DNA of 64,000 nucleotides from Acinetobacter sp. WCHAc010034 (GTDB lineage: Bacteria > Pseudomonadota > Gammaproteobacteria > Pseudomonadales > Moraxellaceae): positions 1,798,001 through 1,862,000 of the forward strand of contig NZ_CP032279.1 in the NCBI RefSeq assembly GCF_001696615.3, read 5' to 3'. A program made the translations under genes and the position numbers. The notes below the pieces were generated by a model. It saw nothing but the letters and a program-made list of their open reading frames with translations. It was not told the DNA's origin and ran no database searches. Shown here piece by piece: positions 35,794-45,423 of this stretch (the first letter of the stretch is position 1; each line of letters opens with the position of its first letter).

Positions 35794-37668
35794 TCAGTTG
35801 ACTTTAATTTCTTTGCCGCGCCGGTAGCCATCCACATAATGCTCCAGCTGCCGCAGCGCCCAGTCGATATCATCCTGCACCGCGGTCAGTTCATTCAGAT
35901 GCTCAAAAATCGGATATAGCTCATTTAATGGGAATTGCTTTTCGAATGAACGTAAAATCCGGCTATGCTCCGTCACCTCGGTATTTTCCTGATCAATCAG
36001 CAATTCTTCATACAGCTTTTCACCCGGACGCAGGCCAGAATATTGGATTTCAATATCTCCATTTTCTGAGCCCGATTCCCGCACTTTCAGGCCGCTCAAT
36101 GAAATCATTTGACGGGCTAAATCCTGAATGCGCACAGGTTCGCCCATATCCAGCAGGAACACATCGCCGCCATGGCCGAGCGCGCCGGCCTGAATCACCA
36201 GCTGCGATGCTTCAGGAATAGTCATGAAGTAGCGGGTCACATCGGGATGGGTGACGGTAATCGGGCCGCCTTTGGCGATCTGCTGCTTAAACAGCGGCAC
36301 CACAGAGCCTGAAGAGCCCAGCACGTTGCCGAAGCGCACAATGCTGATTTGAGTCTGATCCTGCGCGGCCGCCAAGGCCTGGCAGTACAGTTCCGCCATG
36401 CGCTTTGAAGCGCCCATGACATTGGTCGGGCGCACAGCCTTATCAGTTGAAATCAGCACAAAGGTTTCCACGCCTTTCTTCACCGCGGCGTTGACGCTGA
36501 ACGCCGTGCCGATGGCGTTATTCTTCAGGCCGGCCAGCGGATTGCACTCCACCAAAGGCACATGCTTGTAGGCAGCGGCGTGATAAACGGTTTGCACGCT
36601 GTACTGTTCAATCACGCGTTCTAATTTAGCCTGCTCCAGCACTGACCCCAGAATCGGAATAATTTCAGCCTGGCTGTTCAGGCGCAGCTCTTTATCGATG
36701 CTGTATAGCGCGAATTCGGTGAGTTCGTAAATAATCAGCAGCTTCGGCTCATTTTTAATGATCTGGCGGCACAGCTCTGAACCGATTGAGCCGCCGGCGC
36801 CGGTCACCATTACCGCTTTATTCTGAATGTTCTTTTTCAGCAGGGATTCTACCGGCGGAACCGGATCCCGCCCCAGCAGGTCAATAATGTCTACTTCCTG
36901 AATATCCGAGATGCGGATCTCGCCATCCACCAGTTTAGTTAGGCCAGGAATTTCAGTGATTTTCAAATGCGCCGGTTCCAGAAAATGCACAATTTCACTT
37001 TTGCGCACGCGGCTTGCCGACGGCAGGGCGATGAGGATTTCATCAATCTGATGCCGTGTCAGCTGCCTTAAGGCCTGCTCCGCATTGTAAATTTTCAGGC
37101 TGGCGATAATCTGGCCGCTTAAGGACGCATCATCATCAATAAAAAATACCGGGAAATGCTCGTCTGAGCGGTTCAGCAATGCCGCCACCTGCTGGCCTGC
37201 ATAGCCTGCGCCATAGATAGCAACACGCTTGCGCGGAACTTCAGCGCGCATCAGCGACTTGATTACAAAGCGGATGACGCCGCGGCTGAACCAGATCCAA
37301 GCAAACATCGCAAAGCCGAACATTACAGGGATAGAGGTTGGAATAAAGGCTGGCGTGCAATAAGCGAGGCCATATAATGCCAAAACCATCAGCCCTGTCG
37401 CAAAGGCTGCGCGGGCGAAAAAGGCTTCGTTGAATGAGCGAACAATGAAATGATATGTTCCAGTGACAATCAGAATGGCGACAGCCAAAGCGCTGATCCA
37501 GATTGAACCGAAAGCCAGATTCGGAACAACTTCAGCACCGAGATTAAACTCCCGGACAGCGTAGCAGAGCCAGAGCAGAACAGGAAAAACTAAAAAGTCT
37601 AAAAGAACCAAAAAGCTTTGTTTCCCAATTCTGGAAGAATCCACCAGTCCAAGTATCAATGATTTCAC
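35794..37668 (-). CDS. gdr: Membrane-bound UDP-sugar 4,6-dehydratase (Gdr/CapD/WbpM family)
   Basis: Converts UDP-GlcNAc to the 4-keto-6-deoxy sugar, first step toward UDP-QuiNAc4NAc when paired with the two genes upstream. The N-terminus has about four transmembrane segments (residues 15-130). A first Rossmann-like domain (VAIYGAGYAGQQVAALL) follows, then the catalytic short-chain dehydrogenase domain with MVTGAGGSIGSELCRQI and FVLISTDKAVRPTNVMGASK. It is 624 residues, usual for the long form. A 129 bp gap separates it from the aminotransferase gene, the largest gap inside this part of the operon. Confidence 0.93.
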   Translation of the reverse strand: MKSLILGLVDSSRIGKQSFLVLLDFLVFPVLLWLCYAVREFNLGAEVVPNLAFGSIWISALAVAILIVTGTYHFIVRSFNEAFFARAAFATGLMVLALYGLAYCTPAFIPTSIPVMFGFAMFAWIWFSRGVIRFVIKSLMRAEVPRKRVAIYGAGYAGQQVAALLNRSDEHFPVFFIDDDASLSGQIIASLKIYNAEQALRQLTRHQIDEILIALPSASRVRKSEIVHFLEPAHLKITEIPGLTKLVDGEIRISDIQEVDIIDLLGRDPVPPVESLLKKNIQNKAVMVTGAGGSIGSELCRQIIKNEPKLLIIYELTEFALYSIDKELRLNSQAEIIPILGSVLEQAKLERVIEQYSVQTVYHAAAYKHVPLVECNPLAGLKNNAIGTAFSVNAAVKKGVETFVLISTDKAVRPTNVMGASKRMAELYCQALAAAQDQTQISIVRFGNVLGSSGSVVPLFKQQIAKGGPITVTHPDVTRYFMTIPEASQLVIQAGALGHGGDVFLLDMGEPVRIQDLARQMISLSGLKVRESGSENGDIEIQYSGLRPGEKLYEELLIDQENTEVTEHSRILRSFEKQFPLNELYPIFEHLNELTAVQDDIDWALRQLEHYVDGYRRGKEIKVN

Positions 37669-37797
37669 GGAGTATATCGTCTCTATACTGAATTTTAGTT
37701 ATAAGGCTAAAAAAACGCCCTAGCCGGTCCTAAATATAAATATTCAAAATATGCTGCATGCAGCTGATGTGAATGAATCCATAAGCTGTTAAAAATG

Positions 37798-38967
37798 CTA
37801 AATCTTGCTCAATACCTGCTGAATAGCTTCAACCGTTTTATTCATGCTTTCGCTGCTTAATGTCGGGTGAACCAGAAACATCAAACTGGCTTCCCCCATC
37901 CGCTGCGCATTCTTCAGGCGCTCTGCCGGACGCCATGGCGTATGGTCAAAAGCATGCTCCAGATACACTTCGGAGCAAGAGCCGCTAAAGCACGGAACGC
38001 CTAATGCTGCGATTTCATTCATGATGCGGTCACGCGACCAGCCCTCAGGCAAGGCCTCTATATTGACCTGAACATAGCATTTATAGGCTGCATGCACATA
38101 ATCTTCAGCGGGCTGATAAACCGTCACATACGGTGTATTTTCAAAAGCCTTGTAGATGCGCTGCATATTTTCGCTGCGCGCGCACGTCCATGCAGCCATT
38201 CTTTTCAGCTGAATGCGCCCGATCACCGCCTGCATTTCCATCATGCGCCAGTTGGTGCCGAATGAGTCGTGCAGCCAGCGGAACCCCGGCGGATGCTGCT
38301 TATTGTAAATGCTGTCAAAGTTTTTGCCATGATCTTTATAAGACCACATTTTTTTCCACAGCAGTTCATCATTGGTGGTGACGATGCCGCCCTCACCGCC
38401 AGTGGTCATGATTTTGTCCTGACAAAAGGACCATGCGCCAATATGGCCGATAGAACCGGCTGCCTTGCCTTTGTACTTCGCGCCATGCGCTTGAGCGCAG
38501 TCTTCAATCACATACAGGCCTTTCTCTTCAGCCAGCTGCATGATCGGGTCCATATCGCACATCCAGCCCGCCAAATGCACGCAAATAACCGCTTTGGTCT
38601 TTGGCGTCAGCACGGCTTCGATGGTGCGCCGGGAAATATTCTGCGAGTCCAGTTCTACATCCGCAAATACAGGATTGGCGCCGGCAGTCACAATTGAACT
38701 TGCTGAAGCCAGGAATGTGCGGGACGTCACGATCACATCATCGCCGGCGCCAATACCTAAGGCTTTTAAGGCAACATCTAGCGCCACTGTGCCGTTAGCC
38801 AAAGCCACCGCATACTCCGTATCGGCAAATGCTGCGAATTCTTTTTCAAATTCACGGCACTCCTGGCCTGTCCAATAGTTCACTTTGTTGGAAAGCAGCA
38901 CCTGCGATACAGCATCGGCTTCTTCCTGCGTGAAGCTTGGCCAAGGTTCAAATGCGGTGTTCAACAT
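37798..38967 (-). CDS. qhbB: DegT/DnrJ/EryC1 sugar aminotransferase, QhbB-like
   Basis: PLP enzyme that would add the amino group at C4 of the Gdr product. It has the family hallmarks VALANGTVALDVALKALGI, VIEDCAQAHGA and the PLP lysine stretch SFCQDKIMTTGGEGG. At 389 residues it is complete. It lies between an acetyltransferase and gdr, the qhbA-qhbB-gdr order known for UDP-QuiNAc4NAc synthesis in Acinetobacter capsule loci; the gene name follows that order and is not independently shown. Confidence 0.9.
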   Translation of the reverse strand: MLNTAFEPWPSFTQEEADAVSQVLLSNKVNYWTGQECREFEKEFAAFADTEYAVALANGTVALDVALKALGIGAGDDVIVTSRTFLASASSIVTAGANPVFADVELDSQNISRRTIEAVLTPKTKAVICVHLAGWMCDMDPIMQLAEEKGLYVIEDCAQAHGAKYKGKAAGSIGHIGAWSFCQDKIMTTGGEGGIVTTNDELLWKKMWSYKDHGKNFDSIYNKQHPPGFRWLHDSFGTNWRMMEMQAVIGRIQLKRMAAWTCARSENMQRIYKAFENTPYVTVYQPAEDYVHAAYKCYVQVNIEALPEGWSRDRIMNEIAALGVPCFSGSCSEVYLEHAFDHTPWRPAERLKNAQRMGEASLMFLVHPTLSSESMNKTVEAIQQVLSKI

Positions 38968-38997
38968 ATTTAATTCCCAGATTAATTTTAAAAGGCT

Positions 38998-39654
38998 TTA
39001 TTTCTTCTCTAAAATCCGCGCCGGATTGCCGACAACAGTGACGCCCGCCGGTACGCTTTTCGTCACAACTGCGCCCATGCCAATAACAGCGCCTTTGCCA
39101 ATCACTAGCGGCTTATCGGGTGTGCCCTGCTTAATCACAGCGCCTGCTCCAATGTAGGCATGATCTTCAATATGAACATTGCCATTGCATTTTGCGCCGG
39201 GCGCAAAGGTGACATAATTGCCGATGATACAGTCATGTTCTACATAGCTGTATAAATTGGCATGAAAACATTTTCCGATTTTAATATTTGATGCAATCGT
39301 TACAAATGGACTTAAAGCCGCTCCCGGCTCAATTCGAACGTCATCCATAATGACCGTATTATTCGCCTGAACTGCCCAGAGTGCAATGTGATCATGCTCC
39401 AGTTTTTCTGCCAGCATTTCACGGATTTTGCTATTCGCAATCGCAATCAGAACATATTTCTTATTCGCTGGATAAGCCTTAAATGTTTCATAATTAACGA
39501 CCTGATGGCCATTGATCATTGCAGGCGCATTTAAGTCATCATCTATAAATAAAATTTCCGCCTTTGTGCCCAATCGAACTAAATGCTCTCTCGCTACAGG
39601 CATGAGGCTGCGCCCGCAGCCGGATACGCCATAAACAGCATACAGCTCAGTCAT
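38998..39654 (-). CDS. qhbA: Sugar N-acetyltransferase, PglD/QhbA-like
   Basis: Acetyl-CoA-dependent transferase that would acetylate the 4-amino group made by QhbB. The N-terminal Rossmann-like part begins LYAVYGVSGCGRSLMPVA. The C-terminal part (from about residue 110) is a left-handed beta helix of hexapeptide repeats ending VGNPARILEKK, with His in EHDCIIGNYVTFAPGA as a probable base. At 218 residues it matches PglD-type enzymes. Its start overlaps the itrB end by 8 bp. Confidence 0.9.
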   Translation of the reverse strand: MTELYAVYGVSGCGRSLMPVAREHLVRLGTKAEILFIDDDLNAPAMINGHQVVNYETFKAYPANKKYVLIAIANSKIREMLAEKLEHDHIALWAVQANNTVIMDDVRIEPGAALSPFVTIASNIKIGKCFHANLYSYVEHDCIIGNYVTFAPGAKCNGNVHIEDHAYIGAGAVIKQGTPDKPLVIGKGAVIGMGAVVTKSVPAGVTVVGNPARILEKK

Positions 39655-40258
39655 TTTTTATACCCGGCTTAGATCCTGTAAATTTTGTCATCGTTGCTTC
39701 ACCTTCAGCGCTGATGTCATCTTTAGCAATAACTTTCTGCACAGTTTTAAACATAATTTTAAAGTCCAGCAGAGTAGACTGATTTCCTACATACCATGTG
39801 TCAAGCGTGAATTTTTCTTCCCAGCTGATGGCATTGCGCCCATTCACTTGCGCATACCCTGTCATGCCGGGACGGACATTATGGCGCTTGGCCTGCTCTT
39901 CATTGTATAAAGGCAAGTATTCCATCAGTAAAGGACGCGGGCCAACTACACTCATATCGCCTTTAATGACATTCCACAGTTCCGGCATTTCATCCAGACT
40001 GGTTGAGCGGAGCATTTTGCCAAAAGGCGTTAAGCGCTCGCTGTCCGGCAATGGGTTGCCCTGAGCATCAGCTGCATCTTTCATCGTACGAAATTTAACC
40101 ATCTCGAAGGGTTTGCCATTTAAGCCCGGGCGCACTTGGCGGAATAAAACCGGAGAACCCAGGTTTTTCTTCACTTTATAGGCAACAAAGGCATATAAAG
40201 GTGATAGTAAAACTAAGGCAGTTGTGGCGATAATAATATCGAATAAGCGCTTAAGCAT
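39647..40258 (-). CDS. itrB: Initiating sugar-phosphate transferase, ItrB-like
   Basis: Transfers a sugar-1-phosphate (probably QuiNAc4NAc-1-P, from its neighbours) to undecaprenyl phosphate, starting each capsule repeat unit at the inner membrane. It has one N-terminal membrane segment (DIIIATTALVLLSPLYAFVA), FRQVRPGLNGKPFEMVKFRT, the catalytic Asp-Glu pair in SLDEMPELWNV, GPRPLL and PGMTGYAQVNGRN. At 203 residues it is the short PglC-like form. It fixes the first sugar of the repeat unit. Confidence 0.93.
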   Translation of the reverse strand: MLKRLFDIIIATTALVLLSPLYAFVAYKVKKNLGSPVLFRQVRPGLNGKPFEMVKFRTMKDAADAQGNPLPDSERLTPFGKMLRSTSLDEMPELWNVIKGDMSVVGPRPLLMEYLPLYNEEQAKRHNVRPGMTGYAQVNGRNAISWEEKFTLDTWYVGNQSTLLDFKIMFKTVQKVIAKDDISAEGEATMTKFTGSKPGIKND

Positions 40259-40261
40259 AAA

Positions 40262-41473
40262 TTATTCCTTTGCGACCCATTCAGAAAATTCCTGTGACAA
40301 ATCTTTTCGGTTAAATTGAGTACTTGCCACTTGCTGAGCATTTTTCCCCATTTGCGCTAATTTTTCACGATGATCTGCAGCATATTCTAAAGCATCGGCA
40401 AATGCCTGCGCATTTTCTGGAGGGACAGCAAATCCGCATTCACTTTTCTCAATTAACTCAGCCAGCCAGCCAGGATAATTATTCAAAACAGGCAAGCCTG
40501 CAGCAATATAATCAAAAAATTTATTCGGAGAAGTTCCATAATAAAATGCAGGCACATTCGCTAAGATTTGTAAACCGACATCTGCGCTTGCCATTAAACC
40601 CGCCAATTTTGTTTTATTAACTGGTTCATGAAAAACAACATTTTCTAACTGCAACTTTTGCGCACGATCCATTAATGACTTCTTCTGCATGCCGTCACCG
40701 ACCAGAACGATTTTAATATCTTTCCGCCCTCTTTCATTTAGCTCAATAGCAGCATCAATCACAGCATCCAAGCCATTAGCCAAACCATGTGTACCGGTAA
40801 AAATTGCCATTAAATCTGTATCTGTTACAGCTTCTGGGCGCCAAGGCTGATGTTCTTGAGCAAAGATATCAAGATCACACCCATTCGGAATTGATGCTAC
40901 TTTTTCAGGGTTAACACCGCGCTTAATAATACCTTCTACAATACCTGGAGACAGCCCCACCAAACGGTCTGCAGAATGATAAGACAGCCATTCCAACACC
41001 GACATCATCCATAATACTATAGGGTTTTTGATCACCCCCATTGCCTTTGGCAGCTCAGGCCATAAATCACGGACTTCAAAAACAAAAGGTTTTCGGCGGA
41101 ACCATTTAGCAAAAATTCCTGGAATGCCTGCTGTTAATGGCGTCGTAGTCGCAAATAGCACGTCATAATTTTCTGTAAAAGCAACTTTGATTGATTTAAA
41201 TGCAAAGCTTAAAAAAATCAAAATCCGTTTAAAAAACGACAGACTATTTGAATATGGCAGCTCGAATTCAATAATGTCAATTCCGTCCACATTCCCTTTC
41301 CGGATACCATTATTAAATGCTTCTGTTAGCCCCGTTTGCCCTGCGCCAAAAGAACCGCAAACCATAGTTACCTGATGGCCATTGCGGATAAGCGACTGTG
41401 CCATGGCATAAGAACGGATGCCTGCCGAACCTTTCGGAGTTGAGAAATGCTGATGGAAATATAAAATTTTCAT
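40262..41473 (-). CDS. GT4-family glycosyltransferase (WbuB-like)
   Basis: Retaining glycosyltransferase of GT-B fold, cytoplasmic face of the membrane. The N-terminus ILYFHQHFSTPKGSAGIRSY and the SFGAGQTGL region are like WbuB-type N-acetylfucosamine transferases. The C-terminal donor site reads FYYGTSPNKFFDYIAAGLPV, with Asp in place of the first usual Glu. It is 403 residues. It overlaps the heparinase-like gene by 4 bp and ends 3 bp before itrB, so it probably adds the second sugar. The exact donor is unknown. Confidence 0.88.
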   Translation of the reverse strand: MKILYFHQHFSTPKGSAGIRSYAMAQSLIRNGHQVTMVCGSFGAGQTGLTEAFNNGIRKGNVDGIDIIEFELPYSNSLSFFKRILIFLSFAFKSIKVAFTENYDVLFATTTPLTAGIPGIFAKWFRRKPFVFEVRDLWPELPKAMGVIKNPIVLWMMSVLEWLSYHSADRLVGLSPGIVEGIIKRGVNPEKVASIPNGCDLDIFAQEHQPWRPEAVTDTDLMAIFTGTHGLANGLDAVIDAAIELNERGRKDIKIVLVGDGMQKKSLMDRAQKLQLENVVFHEPVNKTKLAGLMASADVGLQILANVPAFYYGTSPNKFFDYIAAGLPVLNNYPGWLAELIEKSECGFAVPPENAQAFADALEYAADHREKLAQMGKNAQQVASTQFNRKDLSQEFSEWVAKE

Positions 41474-43278
41474 GAGATATCTTTAATTACGGTGATAATT
41501 GTTGACGGCTGCTTTACCCTAACTTCCAATACAGGCAAAACAGTTTTTTGATAATAGTATCGGGATTCAGCACCCTCAGACATATATATTTCAGCATTGC
41601 TTTCTGTTTGAATTTCGATCTCAATTTTACCATTGCTCAGTATATGGCCATTCAAAATCCATTCACCCGGCTGCAAACGCCATCTTAAGATAGCTTCATC
41701 TTTAAAACCTGAAATCTGATCTGAAATACAAATGCTTCCACTCTTTAAATCGATACATCTGAGATGCTCACAGCCCCAAGCATCTTTATAACTGCAGGAA
41801 TATTGATCTTTCTGATATTTTAAACTCTTGGGTTTTAGCCATGCGCCAAATAAGAACCTGCTTAATCTTGGCATCTGTAAATGCTGGTCAAACTGAACGG
41901 TATTATGGCTTTCTACACCGCTAAAATACTCTAGATCTGAGGATGTCGAATTATAGCTGTATGTTCCGCCATCTCTAAGAATATTTTCTCCTCTGCACCA
42001 TATATCTAAATGCAGCGCATCACACTGGCTAGGCCTGAATTTAAATATTGGCAATTTAAATGCAAGGAAAAAACTGCTGTGAATAGAGGTAATTAATCCG
42101 CTTTGATCAAAAGATTTGTTTTTATCAGGCAAGGCAAAATTTAGTTGATTTTGCTTAGCCAAAGCAAAAAACTCTAAAATTTGATCATAAGCGCCTGGCG
42201 CAGCATAATAGCTATGCTGAAAAAATAGCGTGCTCGCCAGCTGTACTGTTGGACGGAAATCACGATAATCCGTTTCACAAACAGGCAATAATCTTGCGCC
42301 ATCATTTGCGCCCAAATTTGGAGCATCGCCATTCTGCTGCGTCAAAATATACAGCCAGTTTGTCGCTTTGCCAATTTGATCATATAGGCGCTGAGAGAAC
42401 TCAGGCAAATTCAGCTTCTGCCTTACAATTTCCGCTAAGCAATAAGAGTCCAGCATCACCCGATGGTAGTTCACAGAATACTGGCTAAATCCGCCATCTT
42501 GCATAATCAGCTTGGCAGCGCGGTTTTCCAGCCACTTGAGACCAATTGATGACCAAGCACGATTTTGCGCATTCGGCTGTAAAGCATTTAATAAAGAACC
42601 GCCAATAAACAGGGCTGCTGCTTCTGATGTGCCATGATTATTATCCTGCGCAATCGCATAATCAATTGTTGGCGCAATGCGCTTTAAGTGAAGCTCAATA
42701 AGTGAAAGCACATTAACTGATGGCATTTTTAATTGATTTAAACCGATTAAGGCACTGATTAAATGCATGACACGAATTGAAGCTTCCTGACCGCATTTCC
42801 AATTTGGCCCTAAATAAGCTTTATTTTTTCCACACCAGTCATTTAGCCATTCATCAAGTTCTGCAAGGCTGTTCTCATTTTCTTGTTTGCGGAACTTTAC
42901 AGTAAAGTCCAACACCCAATCAAAACGTGAAGCCTCCCAAATACCTTTAATGTCACCTACTTTTTCATCAAAGTCAGGTATCTTAAACCAAGGCTGATTT
43001 ACTTTTTGAAATTCAGCCTGAGTTAAAGGGCTGTAAAACCAATTCGGGCACCGATCAATTGAATATGTATACCAGCCAAAGGCCATGAGTTGATCTGTAC
43101 GTTCAAAATCTGGGTTTAGCAGTATGCCTTGAGAAAAAAAACTGCCTGAAGGCATGTGTGCAGAAAGCTTCTGCACAGAATTTAGGCCTGTTTTTACACC
43201 TAAGCGGTAATTTGCCACCCTGACTAAATTAAACAGCCCTAAGCTTAGCGCTGTTTGGGCCTTCATCAGCATGCTCAT
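41470..43278 (-). CDS. Heparinase II/III-like protein
   Basis: A 602-residue protein with an alpha-helical toroid N-terminal half (contains YAIAQDNNHGTSEAAALFIG and GGFSQYSVNYHRVMLDSYC) and a beta-rich C-terminal half (LHLDIWCRGENILRDGGTYS, VESHNTVQFD) as in heparinase II/III polysaccharide lyases. No signal peptide is seen. In capsule and O-antigen clusters such proteins travel with the dehydrogenase-oxidoreductase fusion encoded next to it (4 bp overlap). A lyase fold inside a biosynthetic operon suggests elimination or epimerisation chemistry on a uronate, or turnover, but the role is not established. Confidence 0.82.
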   Translation of the reverse strand: MSMLMKAQTALSLGLFNLVRVANYRLGVKTGLNSVQKLSAHMPSGSFFSQGILLNPDFERTDQLMAFGWYTYSIDRCPNWFYSPLTQAEFQKVNQPWFKIPDFDEKVGDIKGIWEASRFDWVLDFTVKFRKQENENSLAELDEWLNDWCGKNKAYLGPNWKCGQEASIRVMHLISALIGLNQLKMPSVNVLSLIELHLKRIAPTIDYAIAQDNNHGTSEAAALFIGGSLLNALQPNAQNRAWSSIGLKWLENRAAKLIMQDGGFSQYSVNYHRVMLDSYCLAEIVRQKLNLPEFSQRLYDQIGKATNWLYILTQQNGDAPNLGANDGARLLPVCETDYRDFRPTVQLASTLFFQHSYYAAPGAYDQILEFFALAKQNQLNFALPDKNKSFDQSGLITSIHSSFFLAFKLPIFKFRPSQCDALHLDIWCRGENILRDGGTYSYNSTSSDLEYFSGVESHNTVQFDQHLQMPRLSRFLFGAWLKPKSLKYQKDQYSCSYKDAWGCEHLRCIDLKSGSICISDQISGFKDEAILRWRLQPGEWILNGHILSNGKIEIEIQTESNAEIYMSEGAESRYYYQKTVLPVLEVRVKQPSTIITVIKDIS

Positions 43279-45413
43279 ACTTGAGACCGTAAAATTTCAG
43301 CAACCTGAATTGTTGCTAGCGCAACCTCAAAGATTTCATCGGCAGGAATCGGTGTCTCCTTACCATCACGAATACTATCTACAAAAGCAGCGGCGCAAGC
43401 TTCTTGCCCCTTATCTTGACGCCATAAGTTCATTTTAGTAAAACCAGGCCATCCAAAACCTTTGAGTTTGCGGAAATTATCAAGCTGCAATACACGCCCA
43501 GCAGTGAAAACTTCAACACGCTCCTTAGGGAAATTTGACGCACCATTTGCCAGATAAAAAATAGTACCGAATGATCCGTCTTCAAAACCTAATGTAATAG
43601 AAGCTTTATCCTCTAACACTTGTATAGCATCTGTATCCCCCATGCGGCGCGCTTGGATAGAAACAATTTTTGACCCAGCTAAAAAGCGCATTAAGTCAAT
43701 AAAATGGCAAGCCTCACCAATTATTCGTCCACCGCCCACAGCATTATCCTGTGTCCAATGATCTGCTGGAATGGCGCCTGCATTCATTGTCATGATAAAG
43801 CTTTTTGGTTCTTTGACACTGCTGAGTAAAGATTTCATTTTTTGCACTTGCGGCGCAAAACGGCGGTTAAAACCCACCATTACACGTGAAAATTGATTTT
43901 TCTTAATGTTTCTATTATAAGCTAGCTCAATTTTTTCAATTTCTTCAACAGTTAAAGCAATTGGCTTTTCTACAAAGACATTCTTTTGTGCAGATAAAGC
44001 TTTTTCAACAAAATATGCATGGCTATTATGGCGTGTTGCAATCGCTACAGTATTAATATCAGCATTATTCAATAATGCATCAATATCTGTAGAAGCTTCT
44101 GCAAAACCAGCTTTTTCACCATGAATGACTCCATTGATGCCGCCAGACGTTACAATGGTATGCAATTGAGATGAAGCTTTCTTAAATGCCGGAATTAAAA
44201 TGCGCGAGGCATAGTTCCCTGCACCAATAAACCCAACGACTGCATTTTGGGGTTCTATTCTGATTGGATTTAAAATAACGTGTTTTTCCAATCTTGTTTC
44301 TACTGGCGAATTATATTCCAGCAAAATACCTAAGCCTGACTTATCTTGAGTCAAAACATCGTATGCGTTCGGCGCGTCTTCAAATGCAAAACGGTGTGTA
44401 ATTAGAGGTTCAAGATTTAAAGTGCCTGCAGACATCATATCTAGCACTGCAACGAAATTGCGCTGTTCAGTCCAGCGGACAAAACCTAGTGGATAATCCT
44501 GCCCGTTTTCTTCATAAGCTGAATCATAACGTCCCGGACCATATGAACAAGAAACTTGGAAACTCAGCTCTTTTTCATAAAAATCGGCACGGTTTAATTC
44601 CAGCCCTGTTACGCCCACTAAAATAATGCGACCGCGCTTACGGCTCATCCGCGCAGCTTGTATCACTGGATCACTGACTTTGGTAGAGGCTGTAATAATC
44701 ACGCCATCCACACCAGCTCCGCGGCTAAATGCTAAGCCTGCAGCTACTGGATCTTCGCCCCGTCCAGGATTGCAAACTTCAGCGCCAAATTTCTTAGCAA
44801 GCTCTAATTTTGACTGATCAAAATCGACTGCCAATACACGGCAGCCGTTTGCGCGAAGCATTTGGATTGTTAACAGTCCTATCAGGCCTGCGCCAGTAAC
44901 TACAAAACATTCGCCAATTGTTGGCTGCGCTAAGCGGATCCCCTGCAAGCCAATGCTTGCTACAATCGTGAATGATGCAGCCTCATCTGACACATTTTCT
45001 GGAATTACTGCACAGAGGTTTTTAGGGACTTTAACCATATCAGCATGCGGGCCATTTGAAACCACGCGGTCACCAACTTTAAATCCCTCTACACTGGCTC
45101 CAACTTCATGAACACGGCCCACATTGCAATAACCTAATGGCAAAGGCTGAGCAAGTTTGGATTTCACTGCATCATACGTTGTCAGCAGTCCATCTGTTTG
45201 GACTTTTTCCAACACCATTTTTACTTTTTCTGGCTGCTGACGGGCTTTGTCTAACAATGAAGCCTTACCAAAACCAACCAGCATGCGTTCCGTTCCTGCT
45301 GAGATTAAAGAAATTGCAGTTGAAATTAATAGATAGCCTTTTGAGCATTGCGGTACAGGCGCTTCAGCAACTGTTGTTCCGCCTTTTGCCATATCTTGAA
45401 GAATTTGTTTCAT
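43275..45413 (-). CDS. Fusion of zinc-type dehydrogenase and Gfo/Idh/MocA oxidoreductase
   Basis: The first 370 residues resemble medium-chain alcohol dehydrogenases (LPLGYCNVGRVHEVGASVEG, VTGAGLIGLLTIQMLRANG). The second part, from about residue 395, is a Gfo/Idh/MocA oxidoreductase (VGFIGAGNYASRILIPAF and VFVEKPIALTVEEIE). I chose the ATG at 45413 (712 residues), preceded by a TAAGGT site, because the longer frame would overlap the upstream gene. Both halves look complete. It probably modifies a nucleotide sugar or lipid-linked sugar together with the heparinase-like protein; its substrate is unknown. Confidence 0.85.
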   Translation of the reverse strand: MKQILQDMAKGGTTVAEAPVPQCSKGYLLISTAISLISAGTERMLVGFGKASLLDKARQQPEKVKMVLEKVQTDGLLTTYDAVKSKLAQPLPLGYCNVGRVHEVGASVEGFKVGDRVVSNGPHADMVKVPKNLCAVIPENVSDEAASFTIVASIGLQGIRLAQPTIGECFVVTGAGLIGLLTIQMLRANGCRVLAVDFDQSKLELAKKFGAEVCNPGRGEDPVAAGLAFSRGAGVDGVIITASTKVSDPVIQAARMSRKRGRIILVGVTGLELNRADFYEKELSFQVSCSYGPGRYDSAYEENGQDYPLGFVRWTEQRNFVAVLDMMSAGTLNLEPLITHRFAFEDAPNAYDVLTQDKSGLGILLEYNSPVETRLEKHVILNPIRIEPQNAVVGFIGAGNYASRILIPAFKKASSQLHTIVTSGGINGVIHGEKAGFAEASTDIDALLNNADINTVAIATRHNSHAYFVEKALSAQKNVFVEKPIALTVEEIEKIELAYNRNIKKNQFSRVMVGFNRRFAPQVQKMKSLLSSVKEPKSFIMTMNAGAIPADHWTQDNAVGGGRIIGEACHFIDLMRFLAGSKIVSIQARRMGDTDAIQVLEDKASITLGFEDGSFGTIFYLANGASNFPKERVEVFTAGRVLQLDNFRKLKGFGWPGFTKMNLWRQDKGQEACAAAFVDSIRDGKETPIPADEIFEVALATIQVAEILRSQV

Positions 45414-45423
45414 AAAATATACC

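Noticed and set aside
38540..38878. Antisense open frames within the GC-rich aminotransferase and other capsule and cell-wall genes
   Set aside because: They mirror the real genes in other frames and have no independent start signals or family features.
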